From NCBI GenBank assembly GCA_021847385.1, contig JAJZTV010000063.1, positions 1-9,699 of the forward strand: DNA of 9,699 bases, written 5' to 3'. Of the stretch, positions 6,562 through 9,699 are shown in pieces; position 1 is the first letter of the stretch, and each line of letters starts with the position of its first letter. The notes beneath the pieces are model-generated. The model ran no database searches. It was not told where the DNA came from and saw only the letters and a program-made list of their open reading frames with translations. The DNA comes from Pseudomonadota bacterium. Lineage in GTDB: Bacteria; Pseudomonadota; Gammaproteobacteria; Burkholderiales; Thiobacillaceae. The position numbers were made by a program, and so were the translations under genes.

Positions 6562-7241
6562 TGCGAAAAGTGGTATTGGATACCGAAACCACGGGCCTCG
6601 ACCCCGCCCAGGGGCACCGCATCATCGAGATCGGCGCCTTGGAGATCGTGAACCGGCAAGTGACCGGGCGGAGTTTCCATGTTTATCTCAATCCGGATCG
6701 AGAGATCGATGCGGGTGCGATTGCCGTGCACGGTTTGACCAATGAGTTTCTCGCCGACAAGCCGCGCTTTCCCGATGTCGTCGACGATCTCCTCGCTTTC
6801 GTCGAGGCGGCCGAGCTGGTAATCCACAATGCGCCATTCGATATGGGCTTCTTGAACGCCGAGTTGCGGATGCTTAGCCGGCCGAAGTTGGAGTCGCAGT
6901 GTGTCGGGGTGCAAGACACCTTGAAAATGGCCAAGGATTTGCACCCGGGCCAGAAAAATAACCTCGATGCCTTATGTCGGCGTTATGAGGTAGACAATTC
7001 GGGCCGTACATATCATGGCGCTCTGCTCGATGCCCAATTGCTGGCCGAGGTTTATTTGGCGATGACGCGCGGCCAGGAATCGCTGGGCATCGAGACCATC
7101 AGTCACAATGCCGGTTCGAGCCGTAAGCTCAAAGCAGGCCTGGCATTGCGGGTGTTGACCCCGAGCGAGGAAGAGCTCGGGGCGCATGCCGACTACCTGG
7201 CCGCGCTGTCCAAGGAGTCGGGTGGGGCGCTTAATTGGTAG
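6561..7241 (+). CDS. dnaQ: DNA polymerase III epsilon subunit, 3'-5' proofreading exonuclease
   Basis: Proofreading exonuclease of the replicative polymerase core, working with the alpha and theta subunits. It has 226 residues (E. coli 243). The DEDDh active site is complete: D7 and E9 in LDTETTGL, D94 in HNAPFDMGFLN, and H152 and D157 in RTYHGALLDAQLL. The residues after about 185 form the variable C-terminal tail that contacts the polymerase subunit. The start at ATG 6561 gives the family N-terminus MRKVVLDTET and has AGGGGT at 6549-6554 at good distance; the frame is open back to 6429, but those 44 residues are not DnaQ-like. It is the last gene of the methyltransferase-rnhA-ORF48-dnaQ unit. 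Its final 11 bp overlap the convergent metal-binding gene, and a strong palindrome lies inside its 3' part (7159-7182). Confidence 0.96.
   Translation: MRKVVLDTETTGLDPAQGHRIIEIGALEIVNRQVTGRSFHVYLNPDREIDAGAIAVHGLTNEFLADKPRFPDVVDDLLAFVEAAELVIHNAPFDMGFLNAELRMLSRPKLESQCVGVQDTLKMAKDLHPGQKNNLDALCRRYEVDNSGRTYHGALLDAQLLAEVYLAMTRGQESLGIETISHNAGSSRKLKAGLALRVLTPSEEELGAHADYLAALSKESGGALNW
7159..7182. repeat. Perfect 8-bp inverted repeat inside the dnaQ 3' end
   Basis: CCCCGAGC (7159-7166) and GCTCGGGG (7175-7182) pair perfectly around an 8-nt loop. The hairpin can form on either transcript; for minus-strand transcripts it lies about 50 nt past the stop of the metal-binding gene. No T-run follows on either side, so it lacks the second half of an intrinsic terminator. 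Confidence 0.6.
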
Positions 7242-7449
7242 CGAGGACCTTGTAACCGGCCGACTCGATCGCTTCGCGCAGCGTCTCGGGCTTGCACTGC
7301 TCGTCGTGACTGACTTGCACTTGGCCGCTGGCCAGGTCGACCTCGGTGGATTGAACGCCTGCCAAGTCGGATAGCACGCGTTTGACGCTGTTGACGCAAC
7401 CCATGCAGCTCATGCCGCCAACTTGAAGTGTCGTCGTTTGCATAGTCAT
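7231..7449 (-). CDS. Small heavy-metal-associated (HMA) domain protein, CopZ-like
   Basis: A 72-residue single HMA domain, the fold of copper chaperones such as CopZ and of the N-terminal domains of copper-exporting ATPases. The metal site GGMSCMGCV puts cysteines at 15 and 18 in the M-x-C-x-x-C pattern, and the helix NSVKRVLSDLAGV, the strand STEVDLASGQVQV and the end EAIESAGYKV follow the family order. In this family Cu(I) is the usual ligand; that is knowledge of the family, not shown here. Its ATG at 7449 overlaps the flgN stop (ATGA). A second ATG at 7443 has AAGG 7 nt upstream and may be the true start, giving 70 residues. It ends inside dnaQ on the opposite strand. No copper ATPase or regulator is in the window; its only partners in sight are flagellar genes. 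Confidence 0.9.
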   Translation of the reverse strand: MTMQTTTLQVGGMSCMGCVNSVKRVLSDLAGVQSTEVDLASGQVQVSHDEQCKPETLREAIESAGYKVLATN

Positions 7450-7904
7450 GCCTTGTCTATGGTTCGGGTGTAGGCAAGAGAGCCATCGGATAAGCCGTCC
7501 GGTCCGTAAGTGCTGTTCTGACGCGAGGCCGTCTGCAAGACTTCGATGGCCTTGTTGGTTTGCAGCAATTGCAGGCGGATCAAGGCGCCGTTTTGTTCAT
7601 TCAATTCTTTCGCATTTTGACTCAAACGGCTGGCTACACGCCAAGCGTCGATCGTTGCCCGGTCGCCTTGCTCGACCAGCCGTCCTTCCAATGCGGTGCG
7701 GGAGGCGCCGGGCAGGCCAACGGCCTGGCATAGCTCATCCCATTGTTTGGCCAGGGTGGCGGTCATGCGGTTTTTTTCGTCGAGGATATGGGCCAGCGCA
7801 TCGGGGTCTTTTTGGGCAAGGCATTCGCTTTCGCGCCGCAATAAGGAAACGAAAGCGGCCAAGTTTGCCGCAATCGTCTCGATTCGGGTCAGGGTCGACG
7901 TCAT
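7446..7904 (-). CDS. flgN: Flagellar export chaperone FlgN
   Basis: A 152-residue, mostly helical cytoplasmic chaperone that keeps the hook-filament junction proteins FlgK and FlgL soluble and passes them to the export apparatus. Supporting features are the long N-terminal helix (IETIAANLAAFVSLLRRESE), the central helical pair, the basic-polar segment NAKELNEQNGALIRLQLLQTN, and the family C-terminal mark NSTYGPDGL near residues 130-138. It has few cysteines and no membrane segment. Its start overlaps the flgM stop (ATGA at 7901-7904) and its stop overlaps the metal-binding gene's start (7446-7449). No separate ribosome site precedes it, which fits translational coupling to flgM. Confidence 0.9.
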   Translation of the reverse strand: MTSTLTRIETIAANLAAFVSLLRRESECLAQKDPDALAHILDEKNRMTATLAKQWDELCQAVGLPGASRTALEGRLVEQGDRATIDAWRVASRLSQNAKELNEQNGALIRLQLLQTNKAIEVLQTASRQNSTYGPDGLSDGSLAYTRTIDKA

Positions 7905-8212
7905 TTTTTTGCTTGGCGCCGCAGATCCTCGACGATATCGCCGACCAGTCGCTCGGCAATCACATCCTCGTTGATGCCATAACGGCCTTCGGCGATGGCT
8001 TGGCGCATCGCCTCGACCTTGGGCATGTCCACGCCATCGAAGCCGGATAGATAGGCTTCGAGTTCTTGCAGGCGTGAGGAAATGCCGGTCAATTCGACAT
8101 TGCTGTCACTGCTTGCGGCACTGCCGGTCTTCGACGCCGTTCCTTTGCGGCGGTTTTTCGCGGTATCGAGCCGTTGGCTGTTTGCGGTGGGGATAAGGCC
8201 GTCGATTTTCAT
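7901..8212 (-). CDS. flgM: Anti-sigma-28 factor FlgM
   Basis: Binds sigma-28 (FliA) and blocks late flagellar gene expression until FlgM is exported through the finished hook-basal body. The 103-residue protein (about 97 in Salmonella) begins MKIDGLIP as the family does, has a polar Ser/Lys/Thr-rich disordered N-terminal half, and a sigma-binding C-terminal half from about residue 38: VELTGISSRLQELEAYL, then MPKVEAMRQAIAEGRYGIN and VIAERLVGDIVEDL. It is followed by flgN with an ATGA overlap and preceded by a 70-bp gap holding an excellent sigma-28 promoter. The ribosome site is poor (GGGCGG six bases before the ATG). Confidence 0.92.
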   Translation of the reverse strand: MKIDGLIPTANSQRLDTAKNRRKGTASKTGSAASSDSNVELTGISSRLQELEAYLSGFDGVDMPKVEAMRQAIAEGRYGINEDVIAERLVGDIVEDLRRQAKK

Positions 8213-8258
8213 AGGGAACCGCCCGTTTGGCCGGCTAAAGATGGCTTAATGTACACCA

Positions 8259-8285
8259 ATATCGGCATAGAGCCTATCCAATTTA
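8259..8285 (-). promoter_or_regulatory. Sigma-28 (FliA) promoter for flgM-flgN
   Basis: On the minus strand TAAA (8285-8282), a 15-nt spacer and GCCGATAT (8266-8259) match the sigma-28 consensus TAAA-N15-GCCGATAA at 11 of 12 positions with the exact spacing. Transcription should start near 8252, giving a leader of about 40 nt before flgM. The TAAA is built on the flgA stop codon TAA. FlgM would thereby be made by the sigma factor it inhibits. Confidence 0.85.
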
Positions 8286-8993
8286 GAACTGGATTTGCAG
8301 CGTGCCGTCATCCATCGCGACACCTTGAAGGATTCGGCCATTGTTCGCCTTGCAGCGCACGAGGTCGCCGGCCACCGCATTCGAGATCGCCGTGCATTCC
8401 TGGCTGACCGTATAGGTGGGTGTCTGCACCATGATGCGAACTTTTTGTCCGGCCCGGATCGCCAGCGGTTTTGTCAGCATATTGGGCGTCAGCGCTTGTC
8501 CGGCTAGGATCGGCTGTTTGCTTAGCAGACCGACGGCTTGCTGCGGATTGCGCAGGTAGTTGCCTGGGTCGGCGCTAAGATCGATCTCTCTGAGCTCGAC
8601 GTCCCGAGGCTTGACCGCCTCGCGTGCGGCCAATGCTCTAGCGGCAACCAAGACCGGTCCGCGGAGCTCGATTTGATAGCCCAGATGCAGTGCCCAAGGC
8701 TGTGGGGCCTCACAGCGGACGCCAAGCGAACCCATGCCATACAGATGGGTGCCGGGGGCCAGGCTGAATTCCAAGTGGCTGCAGCGATAAAGGCGCAGGC
8801 GCGGGTCGGGCGGGCGAATGTCGATCTGTGCTTGAAATTCGGGGTAGCTGCGGCTGGCCTCCGACTTCAGGTGTTCCGCTGCCATTTGGGTCATCTGTTC
8901 CAGCGATTGTATCGGCATCGCCTCTTGAGCCAGGCTGGAATTGCCTAGAAGGAATAAAAGGCAGAGCATGAGTCTGCTTAGATAAAACGTCAT
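8283..8993 (-). CDS. flgA: Flagellar basal body P-ring formation protein FlgA
   Basis: Periplasmic chaperone for assembly of the FlgI P-ring around the flagellar rod. The 236-residue precursor (219 in Salmonella) starts with a signal peptide, MTFYLSRLMLCLLFLLGN, likely cut near SSLA-QEA. The mature part has the FlgA N-terminal region followed by a SAF domain (about 115-175, VLVAARALAAREAVKPRDVE and LSKQPILAGQALTPNML) and the C-terminal beta domain ending VAMDDGTLQIQF. The segments RPPDPRLRLYRC and IRAGQKVRIMV are typical of the family. No clear ribosome site precedes ATG 8993. It is divergent from the right-edge gene across 68 bp and lies 70 bp upstream of flgM on the same strand. Confidence 0.92.
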   Translation of the reverse strand: MTFYLSRLMLCLLFLLGNSSLAQEAMPIQSLEQMTQMAAEHLKSEASRSYPEFQAQIDIRPPDPRLRLYRCSHLEFSLAPGTHLYGMGSLGVRCEAPQPWALHLGYQIELRGPVLVAARALAAREAVKPRDVELREIDLSADPGNYLRNPQQAVGLLSKQPILAGQALTPNMLTKPLAIRAGQKVRIMVQTPTYTVSQECTAISNAVAGDLVRCKANNGRILQGVAMDDGTLQIQF

Positions 8994-9061
8994 GGCGATC
9001 TTGTTGGAGTGTGACTAAAATTTCAGCTTTAGCAAAACACCTCTAGGATACGGCGATCTCG
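8994..9061. other. Divergent intergenic region between flgA and the right-edge gene
   Basis: This 68-bp AT-richer stretch must hold the start signals for both divergent genes. I see no convincing sigma-54 (GG-N10-GC) or sigma-28 element for flgA. A TAAAAT at 9016-9021 could be a plus-strand -10 box, but no -35 stands at the right distance. Confidence 0.4.
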
Positions 9062-9699
9062 ATGGATCATCCAAGTCAACCGACCAACATAGCGCGCGAT
9101 GCGCTCAAGTGGCTGACGCAGCGCAAGTTGCCGCCTACGCCGGATAACTACCGGCGCGCCTATGCCGCGGTCTCGGGCGAAGAGGAAAAGGCGGCGCCTT
9201 GGCCGGAGGCGATTCGTACCCTGCTTGGTCAATGGGATACCCGCCATGTGGGCCTGCCGCAGGCCAAGAAACGGGAAATGGTCGAGCGGGTATTGATCAA
9301 CTTCGGCAATCAGCCGAGCGAATTGCACGAGAAAATCACTGCCTTGGCGCGTTCTTGGGCCGAAACGCCGACCTCCAGGAAGGTGATGGAAGGCGAAGAG
9401 GAATTGCCGGAACAGGAAGGCGAGGTGCAGGCAGCGAGTGCCGTGGCCGTGCCCACTGTCGGTTCCGAGGCGATGCCGAGCGAGCTTACGCAAGCCATGG
9501 TCGACAGCATCGGGGTCTTTGCTGCCGGCTGCGAGGCCTTGTGGCCGGACTTGGCCAAACGCGCGCAGATCCTGGCTCAAGAAGTCGAATCGACGCAGTT
9601 GTCGCAAGCCGGCCAGCAGATTGGCGAGCTCGGGCGCTTGTGGCGCGAGTTCATCATCCGCGCCGAAGATAATGTGGAACTGCTCGATGGTCTGCGGCG
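9062..9699 (+). CDS. N-terminal part of a probable GGDEF-type diguanylate cyclase, right edge open
   Basis: An open frame with no stop from ATG 9062 to the edge (212 codons). The first 30 residues, with ARDALKWLTQRKLPPTPDNY followed by RRAYAAVSG, resemble the conserved N-terminus I associate with betaproteobacterial GGDEF proteins that make cyclic di-GMP. The catalytic domain itself would lie beyond the window, so this is inference. The visible part is mainly helical and charged, with an acidic Glu-rich stretch near residues 111-125 and no signal peptide or membrane segment, which points to a cytoplasmic protein. AGGA at 9045-9048 is a weak, distant ribosome site. Being divergent from flgA, a motility-related role would be natural. 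Confidence 0.6.
   Translation, partial: MDHPSQPTNIARDALKWLTQRKLPPTPDNYRRAYAAVSGEEEKAAPWPEAIRTLLGQWDTRHVGLPQAKKREMVERVLINFGNQPSELHEKITALARSWAETPTSRKVMEGEEELPEQEGEVQAASAVAVPTVGSEAMPSELTQAMVDSIGVFAAGCEALWPDLAKRAQILAQEVESTQLSQAGQQIGELGRLWREFIIRAEDNVELLDGLR

Noticed and set aside
7528..7537. GCCGTCTGCA, one base from the Neisseria DNA uptake core GCCGTCTGAA
   Set aside because: A single imperfect copy inside flgN coding sequence; no second copy seen, so chance is the simplest reading.
9035..9059. Sigma-28-like CAAA-N15-GGCGATCT before the right-edge gene
   Set aside because: The -10 matches only five of eight bases and transcription would begin after the assumed ATG.
8994..9061. Possible sigma-54 promoter for flgA
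   Set aside because: A GG and a GC are present on the minus strand, but only 6 nt apart instead of 10.

Overview
The window looks like a chromosomal core region of a flagellated, GC-rich Gram-negative bacterium, most likely a betaproteobacterium. The reasons are the murein hydrolase/glyoxalase/RNase H/DNA polymerase epsilon gene group, a flgA-flgM-flgN flagellar cluster of proteobacterial type, and Leu (TTG)- and Gly/Ala-rich coding sequence with almost no intergenic space. I cannot fix the genus from sequence alone. No insertion sequence, tRNA, rRNA or CRISPR array is visible.

Layout. (1) 2-2901, plus strand: the end of a peptide/nickel-class ABC importer, namely a DppC-type inner-membrane permease (open at the left edge) followed, with a 4-nt overlap, by one long ATPase carrying two complete nucleotide-binding domains. 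(2) 2898-5212, minus strand: gloB (glyoxalase II) then mltD (lytic transglycosylase D), convergent with the ABC genes and overlapping them by 4 nt. A weak terminator-like hairpin and a weak promoter-like pair lie between gloB and mltD. (3) 5251-7241, plus strand: a YafS-like methyltransferase, rnhA (RNase HI), a previously unassigned 48-codon ORF, and dnaQ (proofreading exonuclease), all overlapping by a few bases and so probably one translationally coupled operon. The same genes, in a related order, sit together in E. coli (mltD-gloB-yafS-rnhA-dnaQ). (4) 7231-8993, minus strand: flgA, then a textbook sigma-28 promoter, then flgM (anti-sigma-28), flgN (chaperone) and a small CXXC heavy-metal-binding protein, the last three joined by ATGA overlaps. 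(5) 9062-9699, plus strand: the N-terminal part of a protein divergent from flgA that I tentatively read as a GGDEF-type diguanylate cyclase; it runs off the right edge.

How the genes work together. The flagellar block is a regulatory unit: FlgA helps build the P-ring, FlgM holds sigma-28 (FliA) until the hook is complete, and FlgN delivers hook-filament junction proteins. The promoter found just before flgM places flgM, flgN and the metal-binding gene under FlgM's own target, a feedback loop. RNase HI and DnaQ are DNA-maintenance proteins; GloB detoxifies methylglyoxal products; MltD cuts peptidoglycan.

The most unusual item is the 48-codon ORF that exactly fills the rnhA-dnaQ gap (6415-6561). 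Its start overlaps the rnhA stop, its stop overlaps the dnaQ start, it contains a very compact GCGAAGC hairpin, and its C-terminal part resembles the C-terminus of RNase HI, as if the rnhA tail had been duplicated. The metal-binding gene attached to the flagellar operon, the sigma-28 promoter whose -35 element lies on the flgA stop codon, and two gene pairs that converge with overlapping ends are the other points of interest.
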